Source of the DNA: Paractinoplanes rishiriensis
GTDB lineage: Bacteria; Actinomycetota; Actinomycetes; Mycobacteriales; Micromonosporaceae
Direction of reading: 5' to 3'
DNA length: 35,327 nt
Assembly (NCBI RefSeq): GCF_016862375.1
Contig: NZ_BOMV01000031.1
Coordinates: 1 to 35,327, forward strand
Shown in pieces: positions 24,407 through 32,416 of the stretch (position 1 is the first letter of the stretch; each line of letters begins with the position of its first letter). Position numbers and translations under genes: made by a program. Under the pieces are notes generated by a model. It was not told where the DNA came from, searched no databases, and worked only from the letters and a program-made list of their open reading frames with translations.

Positions 24407-25371
24407 GACGGCCTCCCGTGCCGGGCGTACCACTCGAAGGTGGAGCGTACGCCCTCCTCGAGGGTCACCTTCGGCTCGAAGCCGGTCAGCGACCGCAGCC
24501 GGCTCAGGTCCGGGCAGCGGCGGCGCACCGAGCCGGGCGGCGCCGGGGTGGCCTCGATGGTGAAGCCGGCGGCGGCCACCCGGCGGACCAGAGCGGCCAG
24601 GTCGCCGATGTTGGTCTCCTCGCGGTCGTTGCCGATGTGCACGATCTGGCCGGCCGCCTCGGGCGTGGCCATCAGCCGGACCATGGCCTCCACCGCGTCG
24701 TCGACGTGGCAGAACGCCCGGAACTGGTCGGCACCCGGCACCAGGAACGGGTTCTCACCGGCCTGGGCGCGCAGCGACATCTCCGGGACGACGTGGTCGG
24801 CGCCCATCCGCGGGCCGTACACGTTGTGGAAACGGCCCACCACCGCGTCGAACCCGCGGGCCCGCGAGGTGTGCAGGAACGCCGCCTCGCCGACCAGCTT
24901 GCTGACCGCGTACGCGAAGCGGGGCGCGGTGATGTCCGAGATCATCGTGGGGACGTCCTCGGCGGTGGGCACGTCGACCACGCCGGCGTCGACGCCGCCG
25001 GCGTACACCTCGCTGGTGGACGCGAAGAACACCCGCTCGCCCGGCGCCACCCAGTCCAGCAGGTGCATCGCGACCAGCGTGTTGACCCGCACCACCCGGG
25101 CCGGGTCCTGCTGCACGTTGCGGACGCCGACCACGGCGGCCAGCAGGTAGATCTGGTCCCAGCCGTGCGGCAGGTCGGCGTACGTCTGCGGGTCGGTCAG
25201 GTCGGCCGAGACCACGTTGACGCTGGGGTGCGCGCGCAGCGCGTCCAGGTCGGTGTCCTGCCGGCCGCGGGAGAAGTCGTCCACGATGGTCACCGCGAAA
25301 CCGTCGGCGACCAGGCGGCGGGCGAGGTGCAGGCCGATGAAGCCGGCCCCGCCGAGAAGCAGCGCGTTCAC
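24403..25371 (-). CDS. NAD-dependent nucleotide-sugar epimerase/dehydratase (extended SDR)
   Basis: This 322-aa enzyme belongs to the extended short-chain dehydrogenase family acting on nucleotide sugars (4-epimerase, 4,6-dehydratase or UDP-glucuronate decarboxylase types). The GTG at 25371 overlaps the dehydrogenase stop (GTGA) and has a near-perfect GGAGGTGA upstream. The NAD-binding GGAGFIG is at residues 7-13, followed by VDDFSRGR. The catalytic STSEVY and Y-A-V-S-K motifs are intact, and GRFHNVYGPRM is the usual substrate loop. Coming straight after a UDP-sugar 6-dehydrogenase, it could process UDP-glucuronate or a UDP-uronic acid (epimerase or decarboxylase), but this is an inference. 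Confidence 0.88.
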   Translation of the reverse strand: MNALLLGGAGFIGLHLARRLVADGFAVTIVDDFSRGRQDTDLDALRAHPSVNVVSADLTDPQTYADLPHGWDQIYLLAAVVGVRNVQQDPARVVRVNTLVAMHLLDWVAPGERVFFASTSEVYAGGVDAGVVDVPTAEDVPTMISDITAPRFAYAVSKLVGEAAFLHTSRARGFDAVVGRFHNVYGPRMGADHVVPEMSLRAQAGENPFLVPGADQFRAFCHVDDAVEAMVRLMATPEAAGQIVHIGNDREETNIGDLAALVRRVAAAGFTIEATPAPPGSVRRRCPDLSRLRSLTGFEPKVTLEEGVRSTFEWYARHGRPS

Positions 25372-26684
25372 GCGGTCACCTCCGACTTCTCGCGCGGCAG
25401 ATAGCCGAGCCCGGCGTACCTGATGCCGGCGGCCTTGACCGCGTCGCCGTCCAGAATCCGCCACGAGTCGAAGATCAGCGCGGGGCGGGCGTCGCCGAGC
25501 TTGTCGGCCACCTCGATGGCCCGGTAGTCCGGGTGGTCGTTGATGACCAGGACCGCGTCGCTGTCGGTGAACGCCTTGTCCAGGCTGACCGGCTCGCCGC
25601 CGTACTGCCGGATGACGTCGTCGGTGACCATCGGGTCGTGCCCGGTCACCGTGATCCCGGCGGCCGAGAAGATCGGCATCATGGTGGCGATCGGCGTGCC
25701 GCGCATGTCGTCGGTGGGCGGCCAGCCCTTGTACGCCCAGCCGAGCACGGCCAGCCGCAGCCCGCGGGTCTGGCCGCGGAGCTCGCCCAGCAGGCGCACC
25801 ACGGTCTCGGCCACGTGCACCGGCAGGAACTCGTTGAGCTCGCGGGCCCGGCCGACCAGGAACGGCTGATAGTCGCCGGCGCTGTCCAGCATGATGTACG
25901 GGTCCTTGGAGAGGCAGCCGCCGCCCACGTAGCCCGGCTTGGACAGGTCGGGCCGCGGGTAGTCGACGTTCGCGGCCTTGATGACCTCGAGTGGGTCGAG
26001 GCCGTGCTGCTCGGCGATCAGCGCGATCTCGTTGCCGAACGAGTAGATCAGGTCGGTGTGGCAGTTGTTCGACAGCTTCACCAGCTCGGCCGTCTCCAGG
26101 TCGGAGACCGGCACCACGGTGTGCGCGAGGCCGCTGAAGAACGCGATGCCGGCCTGGAGGCTGGCCTCGTCCAAGCCGCCCACCACCTGCGGAAGCTCGA
26201 CCAGCTCGCGCAGCGCCTGGCCCTGGATGGTGCGCTCCGGCGCCATCACCAGCTTGACGTCGTCGCCCCACGCGGCCCGCAGCTCGGGCAGCACCACCCG
26301 GCGGCTGGTGCCGACCGGCACGGTGCTGCGCACCACCACCAGGGTGCCCGGGCGGCAGGTCGCGGCGACGTTGCGCGCGGCGGCTGCCAGGTTGGCCAGG
26401 TTGGGCCGGCGGGTCGACTCGTCGACCGGCGTGGAGACGCTGATGACCGCGACGTCCACGGTGTCCTTCGGCAGTTCGGCGGCGACGTGCACGGTCGTGC
26501 CGACCCGGTCGCGGAAGATGTCGTCGACACCCGGCTCGAAGATGTGTGACCGGCCCTGCGACAGGGTGTCGATCACCTGGGGCGACACGTCGGCGCCGTG
26601 CACCACGAATCCCTTGTCTGCCAGGGCCGCGGTCAGCGTGACTCCGACGTAGCCGAGCCCGACGACCCCGATCGTCATAGGCAT
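25368..26684 (-). CDS. UDP-glucose/UDP-HexNAc 6-dehydrogenase family protein
   Basis: This 438-aa enzyme oxidises C6 of a nucleotide sugar in two NAD-dependent steps to give a uronic acid. I chose the ATG at 26684 for its GGAGAG at 6 nt; the protein then starts MPMTIGVVGLGYVG, the NAD-binding motif. The central domain carries the PERT motif (MAPERTIQGQ), Lys/Asn in VKLSNNCHTDL and the catalytic Cys257 in GGGCLSKDPY. The C-terminal domain contains LGWAYKGWPPTDDMRGTP and GHDPMV. Sequence features lie between UDP-glucose dehydrogenase and the WecC/UDP-ManNAc dehydrogenase group, so the substrate is open. Its place inside a Pel-like operon suggests the polymer contains a uronic acid. Confidence 0.92.
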   Translation of the reverse strand: MPMTIGVVGLGYVGVTLTAALADKGFVVHGADVSPQVIDTLSQGRSHIFEPGVDDIFRDRVGTTVHVAAELPKDTVDVAVISVSTPVDESTRRPNLANLAAAARNVAATCRPGTLVVVRSTVPVGTSRRVVLPELRAAWGDDVKLVMAPERTIQGQALRELVELPQVVGGLDEASLQAGIAFFSGLAHTVVPVSDLETAELVKLSNNCHTDLIYSFGNEIALIAEQHGLDPLEVIKAANVDYPRPDLSKPGYVGGGCLSKDPYIMLDSAGDYQPFLVGRARELNEFLPVHVAETVVRLLGELRGQTRGLRLAVLGWAYKGWPPTDDMRGTPIATMMPIFSAAGITVTGHDPMVTDDVIRQYGGEPVSLDKAFTDSDAVLVINDHPDYRAIEVADKLGDARPALIFDSWRILDGDAVKAAGIRYAGLGYLPREKSEVTA

Positions 26685-26722
26685 GTGGTTCTCTCCTTCA
26701 CTTTCTTCGGTGCTCGGCCGTG

Positions 26723-27640
26723 TCACGGACACGGCGGGCTGGTTCGATCAAGGTCTAGAACGGTGACCGTGCCGGCGAAGCCCTCGGCCTGGTAGCGGCC
26801 GCAGGCGGCGGACACCAGGCCCGGCCGGCTGGCGTAGTCCACGCTGAGCACGAACTTGCCGGCCTTGCGCAGCGCACGGGTCTCGGCGAGGTTCTCGGCG
26901 CAGTAGTCGGCCGTGCACTTCTGGTCGGTGGCCTGGTAGAAGAGTTCCTCCATGCCGATGCCGTCGACGGCCTTCGTATATCCGGGCTGGTGCCGCAGCT
27001 CCGGCGAGTTCTGCGGCACGATCAGGAACCCGGCCTTGCGGGCCTTGGCGTAATCGCTGATCCGCACGATCAGGGCGGCCATGTCCCGGGCGAGCTTCGC
27101 CCGGTCCCGGCCCTGCGCGGAGGCAAGATCCAATTGCTCGTACGCCAGGGGCGTGTCCAGGTACACGCCGTCGAACCCGGCCTTGAGGGCCTGGTCGACC
27201 CGTGGGCGGACGACGAGATTCCACCAGCGCTCGTCGTAGTAGCGGACGAAGAACTCGCCCGGCCACTCCGGCCACTCGTTGGCGATCAGGTCGCCCGCGT
27301 TCTTCTGCAGCACCGGGTACTCCGGGCGGAAATCCTCGATGCTGCCGATCTCGAAGTAGGACAGCACCCGCTTGCCGGTCCTGCGCACCGCCGCGATCTC
27401 GCCGGCCGTGAAGAAGTCGCTGTGCGCGTCCCGGGCCAGGTCGATCACCACGAGCTGGTGCGGCCCCTTGGCGAGCTGGTCGAGCCGCCCGCCCGGATAG
27501 TCCTGGAGCTGGTAGGCCCAGGAGGTGATGCTGCCGGGCGCGGGCGGTGGCCTACCGGCGTCGCCTTTCTGCAGAGCCACCACCGCCACCGCCGCGACGA
27601 CCATCGCGGCGGCGACGACGAGCCCGGCACTCTTGCTCAC
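26723..27640 (-). CDS. Exported TM1410/GH114-superfamily glycoside hydrolase
   Basis: This 305-aa protein has an N-terminal signal peptide or membrane anchor (VSKSAGLVVAAAMVVAAVAVVAL) and a TIM barrel of the endo-alpha-1,4-polygalactosaminidase MJ1477/TM1410 group. Motifs are SWAYQLQDYP, VVIDLARD, VLSYFEIGSIEDFRPEY, GFDGVYLDTPLAYEQ, FLIVPQNSPEL, GIGMEELFY and VLSVDYAS. The Asp in YLDT and the Glu in GMEELF are the expected catalytic acids. It should cut galactosamine-type polymers outside the cell, perhaps trimming or releasing the chain made by this operon. The GTG at 27640 overlaps the previous stop (GTGA). An alternative GTG at 27652 adds four residues. Confidence 0.87.
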   Translation of the reverse strand: MSKSAGLVVAAAMVVAAVAVVALQKGDAGRPPPAPGSITSWAYQLQDYPGGRLDQLAKGPHQLVVIDLARDAHSDFFTAGEIAAVRRTGKRVLSYFEIGSIEDFRPEYPVLQKNAGDLIANEWPEWPGEFFVRYYDERWWNLVVRPRVDQALKAGFDGVYLDTPLAYEQLDLASAQGRDRAKLARDMAALIVRISDYAKARKAGFLIVPQNSPELRHQPGYTKAVDGIGMEELFYQATDQKCTADYCAENLAETRALRKAGKFVLSVDYASRPGLVSAACGRYQAEGFAGTVTVLDLDRTSPPCP

Positions 27641-28506
27641 CCGGCGGCCCACATGCTCTTGATCGAGGCGGCCAGGTCGTACGCCGGATGCCAGCCCAGC
27701 TCGGCGGCGGCGCGGGAGATGTCGGCCTGGATCCAGTTAACCGCGGCCGACCGCTGCGGACCGGTACCGGCCTCGTGGATCGCTCCGGACCAGCCGGCCT
27801 GCGCGGCGAGCAGGCCCACCGCGTCGCGGACGGTCACCGCCCGGCCGCTGCCGCAGTTGTAGATCCGGCTCGGCACCTCGGCGGCGGTCACCACCGCGCG
27901 GATCATGCTCGCCACGTCCCGCACGTCGACGAAATCCCGGTACGCGCCCAGCGGCCCGAGGGTGATCTCGGACGACCCGGTCTGCTGCGCCTCCCGGATC
28001 CGCTGCAGGGCCCGGCCCAGCACGTTCTCGGCCGGCTGTCCCGCGCCGATCGGGTTGAACACCCGGAGCGAGACCGCCCCGGCCAGCGCGAACAGCCGGG
28101 TGCCGGCCACGTGGCTGACCCCGTACGCGCCGACCGGCTCGAGGCGGTCGTCCTCGGCCACGGCCTGCCCGGCCGGTACCACGCCGTACTCGCCGGCCGA
28201 GCCGAGCCGGACCAGCCGGGCACCGGGTGCGGCCTCGGCCACCGCGCCCAGCAGCTTCGCGGCGACCAGCGTGTTGGCCCGCACCAGGTGCTCGTCCGAG
28301 CCGCCGAGCGCGCCCACGCAGCTGACCACGGCGTCCGGCGAGGCCGCGCGCACCACCGCGGTCAGGCCGGCCAGGTCGCCGCCGATCAGGTCGTGCCGGT
28401 CGCGGCCCGGGCAGATCAACTCACCCACCCGCGGGTCGGCCTCCAGCGCCCGCCGGACGTGGCCGCCGATGAACCCGGACGAGCCGAACAGCAGCACCCG
28501 CCTCAT
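27637..28506 (-). CDS. NAD-dependent epimerase/dehydratase with atypical catalytic triad
   Basis: This 289-aa extended-SDR protein starts at an ATG that overlaps the nucleotidylyltransferase stop (ATGA), with GGGGAG upstream. The NAD-binding motif GSSGFIG is at residues 8-14. The active-site Tyr128 is followed by Gly-Val-Ser-His132, so the usual Lys of Y-x3-K is His. The preceding Ser (GSAGEYG) is kept. Other parts look normal: NPIGAGQPAENV, YRDFVDVRDVASM and YNCGSGRAVTV. It is probably a nucleotide-sugar modifying enzyme for the exopolysaccharide precursor; whether it is fully active is uncertain because of the His. Cofactor and substrate are not deducible. Confidence 0.85.
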   Translation of the reverse strand: MRRVLLFGSSGFIGGHVRRALEADPRVGELICPGRDRHDLIGGDLAGLTAVVRAASPDAVVSCVGALGGSDEHLVRANTLVAAKLLGAVAEAAPGARLVRLGSAGEYGVVPAGQAVAEDDRLEPVGAYGVSHVAGTRLFALAGAVSLRVFNPIGAGQPAENVLGRALQRIREAQQTGSSEITLGPLGAYRDFVDVRDVASMIRAVVTAAEVPSRIYNCGSGRAVTVRDAVGLLAAQAGWSGAIHEAGTGPQRSAAVNWIQADISRAAAELGWHPAYDLAASIKSMWAAG

Positions 28507-29231
28507 ACCGGCTCCCCCTCGCGCTCGCGGAGCAGCCGCGGCCGGATCCGCTCGAAGCTGCGGTTGGCCTCGTCGTAGTCCTCGGGCCGGCCGATGTCGA
28601 GCCAGAAGCCGGTGAACGGGTAGGTGGCCGGGTGCTCCTCGCGGGCCAGCAGGTCGAGCACCAACTGGTCGAAACCGAAGGACATGCCGGCCGGGTACGG
28701 CTTCAGCGTCTTGCGGGCCATCCCGTACACCCCCATGCTCACCTGGTAGCGCAGGTCGGGTTTCTCGCGGAAGCCGACGATCCGCGAGTCCGCCACGTCC
28801 AGCACGCCGAACTCGATGCGGTGGGTGCGCTCGGCGACCGCCACGGTCAGCCCGCATCCGGACAGCGTGTGCTGGTGCAACAGGTCGGCGTAGTCCAGGT
28901 CGGTGAGCACGTCGCCGTTCATCACGAGGAACTCGTCCGGCAGCACGTCCTTGAGCCCGAACAGCGGGCCGACCGTCGACAGCGGCCGGTCCTCCTCGAT
29001 GTAGTCGACCGTCAGCCCCCAGCGCGCGCCGTCGCCGACGAACGCCCGGATGAGCGGGCCGAGGTGGTTGATGGCCAGGGTCACCGACGTGAAACCGCAG
29101 CCGGCGAGCTGGTCGAGGACGATCTCCAGGATCGCGTGCTTGTCACCGATGGGCATGAGCGGCTTGGGCAGCGTGGTGGTGTACGGCCGCAGCCGTACCC
29201 CCTTGCCGCCGGCGAGAATGACCGCATGCAT
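28503..29231 (-). CDS. Sugar-1-phosphate nucleotidylyltransferase
   Basis: This 242-aa enzyme couples a sugar 1-phosphate to an NTP to make a nucleotide sugar. The signature at the N terminus (AGGKGVRLRPYT, then LPKPLMPIGDK) is that of the RfbA/GlmU/ManC nucleotidyltransferase family. The metal-binding Asp is in VMNGDVLTDLDY, and the C-terminal TGFWLDIGRPEDYDEAN is typical. It lacks the hexapeptide acyltransferase extension of GlmU. It starts 30 bp after the stop of the PelG-like gene and overlaps the next gene by 4 bases. It probably supplies the activated sugar for the PelF-type transferase; which sugar is unknown. Confidence 0.92.
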   Translation of the reverse strand: MHAVILAGGKGVRLRPYTTTLPKPLMPIGDKHAILEIVLDQLAGCGFTSVTLAINHLGPLIRAFVGDGARWGLTVDYIEEDRPLSTVGPLFGLKDVLPDEFLVMNGDVLTDLDYADLLHQHTLSGCGLTVAVAERTHRIEFGVLDVADSRIVGFREKPDLRYQVSMGVYGMARKTLKPYPAGMSFGFDQLVLDLLAREEHPATYPFTGFWLDIGRPEDYDEANRSFERIRPRLLREREGEPV

Positions 29232-29261
29232 AGCAGACCTGCCTCCCCCTAGAGTCCTGAT

Positions 29262-30863
29262 CTACCGGTAGTGCCGGACCTGGCCGAGGATCGGAGCCAG
29301 GCCCAGCAGGAACAGGCCCAGCAGCGCGACCACGCTGCCGAGGTAGAGCGTTGTGTCGGTCAGTGGAGCGGTGGTCTGACCGAACAGGGGCGAGGCGCCG
29401 AGCAGCGCCGCCGTCCCGGCGTGCAGGATCAGCGCGGCCACCATGGACGCGCAGAGCCATCCGAAACGTTCGAAGCCGGCCAGCAGGAAGGCCGAGTAGT
29501 AGGCGCCGCCGAGGACCACGTGCGCGGCGATCATCACGATGCCCGGCGCGGAGAGCTTGCCGACCGCCGCCAGCACGCCGATCAGCATCAGGCCGAGCGC
29601 GCCCGGCACGGCCAGGCAGGCGACGGTCTCGCGGGCGACCACCAGCCACACCTTGCGGTGGAACTCAGCCGGCGAGGAACTGCGCTGGGTGAGCGCCACG
29701 GCCAGGGCGCGGTACCGCTCGGCCCGCCACTCGACGAAACCCATGGCGGCGATCAGCGGAGCCACCCCGATCGCGATGTCCAGCCGGGTCAGCAGGTATG
29801 GCGCCCCGGCGTGCAGCAGGAACACCGCGGAAACGAACCCGTAGCAGGTCACCCCGGCGATCCCGGGGAGCTGGACCCGGAGCAGCGGGCGCGCGGACGG
29901 TTCGGTCCGCTCGCCGTGACCGCGGGTGATCCACAGCGCGGCGCCGAACGCGGCCAGCACGCCGACGGCCGCGGTGGCCAGCGCGGCCGGTTGCAGCGCG
30001 GGGCCGGCCGCGAGGTAGGCGCCGCCGGCCACCACGGCGGGCAGCATGGAGGCCAGCTGCCAGCCCTCCCGGCGGTAGAACACCAGCACGGTGCCGGCCA
30101 GCTGGTAGGCCAGTTGCCCGGCGGCCAGCAGGATGAGGCCCCAGCCGCCGCCGGCGACGGCGATCACGGCGAGACCGGCCAGCGCGCCGGCGGCCGGTGC
30201 GGCCAGGGTGGTGATCCGCAGCAGCCGGCTGGCGGCCCGCGGGCGCTCGGCGCCGAGCAGCCGGTAGGCGCCGTAGGCCACGGTGCCGGCGTACATCCAG
30301 CCGAGCGCGCTGGCCACGGTGAGCGCCAGCACCACCGAGCGCTGGCCCAGTAACCCGAGCACGGCCGGGAAGACGGCGCTGGGCAGGGCGTACAGCGGAC
30401 CGTGGGCCAGCACCCGCACGCTGCTGCGCCAGTTGCGGGCGGCCGCGTTCGGCTCGCCCACCGCGACGGCCGGCGGGCCCAGCCGGCGGAACACCTCAAG
30501 GGCCAGCGCGAAGACGTCGGAGAAGCCGTACTCGACCCGGGCGATGCGGTCGGTGAAGCCGTCCGCCTCCAGCGCCGCGGCCACCTGGAGGGCGTCGACC
30601 GCGCGGACCAGGGTGGGCCGCATCCGGTCGACCAGTTCGTCCAGCGGGTCGGTGGAGACCCGGGGCAGCACGACGGTGTGCGTCGGCGGCTCGACGATGA
30701 TCTCGGTGGGCGGATCTTCGACGATCACCTGGGTCGGCTCGACGTCGATGATGATCTCGGTGGGCGGTGTGGTGTCCTCGGCGTACCGGCGCGGGCCCGG
30801 GATGACCGGTACGTACGGCCGGACCGCGTCTTCCTCGGCGGTTACCTTGTCGTCGACGGTCAT
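29262..30863 (-). CDS. PelG-like polytopic membrane protein with repetitive N-terminal tail
   Basis: This 533-aa protein has about 12 hydrophobic segments between residues 150 and 525 (for example ALPSAVFPAVLGLL, VVLALTVASALGW, IVMIAAHVVLGGAYYSAFLLAG). It is the likely counterpart of PelG, the MATE/MOP-like transporter that works with PelF. Before the membrane part lies a 130-residue cytosolic tail. Residues about 33-66 hold a short repeat (PPTEIIIDVEPTQ, then PPTEIIVEPP), followed by amphipathic helices (DELVDRMRPTLVRAVDALQ, YGFSDVFALALEVFRRL). The ATG overlaps the PelF stop (ATGA). PelG identity is inferred from topology and position rather than a strong sequence motif. A generic polysaccharide flippase is the alternative. 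Confidence 0.82.
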   Translation of the reverse strand: MTVDDKVTAEEDAVRPYVPVIPGPRRYAEDTTPPTEIIIDVEPTQVIVEDPPTEIIVEPPTHTVVLPRVSTDPLDELVDRMRPTLVRAVDALQVAAALEADGFTDRIARVEYGFSDVFALALEVFRRLGPPAVAVGEPNAAARNWRSSVRVLAHGPLYALPSAVFPAVLGLLGQRSVVLALTVASALGWMYAGTVAYGAYRLLGAERPRAASRLLRITTLAAPAAGALAGLAVIAVAGGGWGLILLAAGQLAYQLAGTVLVFYRREGWQLASMLPAVVAGGAYLAAGPALQPAALATAAVGVLAAFGAALWITRGHGERTEPSARPLLRVQLPGIAGVTCYGFVSAVFLLHAGAPYLLTRLDIAIGVAPLIAAMGFVEWRAERYRALAVALTQRSSSPAEFHRKVWLVVARETVACLAVPGALGLMLIGVLAAVGKLSAPGIVMIAAHVVLGGAYYSAFLLAGFERFGWLCASMVAALILHAGTAALLGASPLFGQTTAPLTDTTLYLGSVVALLGLFLLGLAPILGQVRHYR

Positions 30864-32383
30864 CGGGCACCACCGAGGATGACGGTCTCGTCCGGCGCGG
30901 CGTCGCGCAGGTGCCGCGGTGGCTCGGCGCCCTCGAGCGGGGTGGCCAGGCCCTCGTAGACGTTGCGGTACATCTGCAGCGACTGGCTCAGCGTGAAGTG
31001 CTCGAGCACCCGGGCCCGGGCCGCGACGCCCAGCCGGTGCCGCAACTCGTCGTCGCGCAGCAGCTTGACGCAGGCGTCGGCGACCGCGGCGTGGTCCCGC
31101 GGGGCCACCACGATGCCGGTGTCGGCGACCGCCTCGGAGACGCCGCCCACGTTGGTGCACACCGTGGGCCGGCCGCAGGCCATGGCCTCCACCACGGTGT
31201 ACGGGAAGCCCTCGGAGATGCTGGTCAGCGCCACGATGCTGCCGGCGTGGTAGGCGTCCACCGCGTTGCCGATCCGGCCCTCCAGCTTGGCCGCGCCGTC
31301 CAGCCCCAGCTCGGTGATGAGCCGCTCGCAGGACTCGTGGTAGATCCGGTTGACCGCCGGGGTGCCGCCGAAGATGCGCAGCCGCGCCTCCGGGATCTCC
31401 TTGCGCACCAGCTCGAACGCCCGGATCAGGGTGTGCAGGTCCTTGAGCGGGTCGACGCGGCCCATGAACGAGATGGTCGGCACGTCGGGCTCGGACGTGG
31501 CGGCCGGGAACTCGGCCGGCTCCACGCCGTTGTACATGGTCCACATCCGGTCGGCGTCGGCGCCGTTGTGCAGCTGCCACCGGCGGTTGTAGGCGGAGTG
31601 CGGGGCCAGCACGTCGGTGATCAGGTACGCGGCGCCGGCCAGTGAGCGGAAGAAGCTGAGGGCCAGCACCCGGACCGCGTGCGAGGCGTCCTCGTGCAGG
31701 TAGGAGATGTAGCGCTCGCGCAGGTAGATGCCGTGCTCGCTCATCACCAGGGGGGTGCCGTTGCGCCACTTGGCGGCCATCCCGACCAGCGTGGACAGCC
31801 CGTTCATCGAGCTGTGCACGATGTCGGCGTCGACCACCGGTGCGCTCAGCGGCCGCAGCATGTGCTCGAACAGCCAGGCGGCCTGCACCGCGTCGGCCAC
31901 AGTCGGCGCCGGGGCGCTCTCGTCGACGCGCAGGTCGCGCCACGCCGCCAGCATCATGGCCACGGCCTCGTTGGAGACCAGCGCGCCACTCAGGTCACCG
32001 CCGTCGGCGGCGTACTCGTAAAGCCCGCGAAGCGCCAGCAGAAACAGGCTGCGGGTCACCGCGCCCTGGTCGGAGCGCGTCGTCTCCAACGGCGTGACCA
32101 GGGCCCGGACGAACATCTCGAACGATTCGACGAACGCCTGGCCGGGGCGGTCGCCACCGAGCCGGGCCTTACGGCCCGACGGGCGACCGCCCCAGAGCGG
32201 GATCGAGTGGACCCCGTCCAGGTTGGACGGCGGGACGAAGACGGATTTCTCGCTGCCGTCGACGGTGAGTGCGACGACCTGCCAGCGGTAGTCCGGGATG
32301 CCGCGGATGAGCTGCTCACACCAGATGCTCACGCCACCCATGGCATAGGGGTACGTCCCCTCGGACACCAGCGCGATACGCAC
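30860..32383 (-). CDS. pelF: PelF-type GT4 glycosyltransferase
   Basis: This 507-aa cytosolic glycosyltransferase probably polymerises the exopolysaccharide from a nucleotide sugar. The N terminus IALVSEGTYPYAMGGVSIWCEQLI is the highly characteristic start of PelF (DUF3492 region, about residues 1-280). The GT4 domain follows, with ISFMGRVDPLKDLHTLIRAF, LRIFGGTP and the E-x7-E nucleotide-binding motif EGFPYTVVEAMACGRP near residue 390. PelF of Pseudomonas prefers UDP-activated amino sugars (GalNAc/GlcNAc). It lies 33 bp after the deacetylase gene, with AGAGGT before the GTG, and overlaps the PelG-like gene by 4 bases, matching the usual pelF-pelG order. Confidence 0.9.
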   Translation of the reverse strand: MRIALVSEGTYPYAMGGVSIWCEQLIRGIPDYRWQVVALTVDGSEKSVFVPPSNLDGVHSIPLWGGRPSGRKARLGGDRPGQAFVESFEMFVRALVTPLETTRSDQGAVTRSLFLLALRGLYEYAADGGDLSGALVSNEAVAMMLAAWRDLRVDESAPAPTVADAVQAAWLFEHMLRPLSAPVVDADIVHSSMNGLSTLVGMAAKWRNGTPLVMSEHGIYLRERYISYLHEDASHAVRVLALSFFRSLAGAAYLITDVLAPHSAYNRRWQLHNGADADRMWTMYNGVEPAEFPAATSEPDVPTISFMGRVDPLKDLHTLIRAFELVRKEIPEARLRIFGGTPAVNRIYHESCERLITELGLDGAAKLEGRIGNAVDAYHAGSIVALTSISEGFPYTVVEAMACGRPTVCTNVGGVSEAVADTGIVVAPRDHAAVADACVKLLRDDELRHRLGVAARARVLEHFTLSQSLQMYRNVYEGLATPLEGAEPPRHLRDAAPDETVILGGAR

Positions 32384-32416
32384 GCGAGACCTCTGCCTTC
32401 GCCCCGAGCCGCCGGA

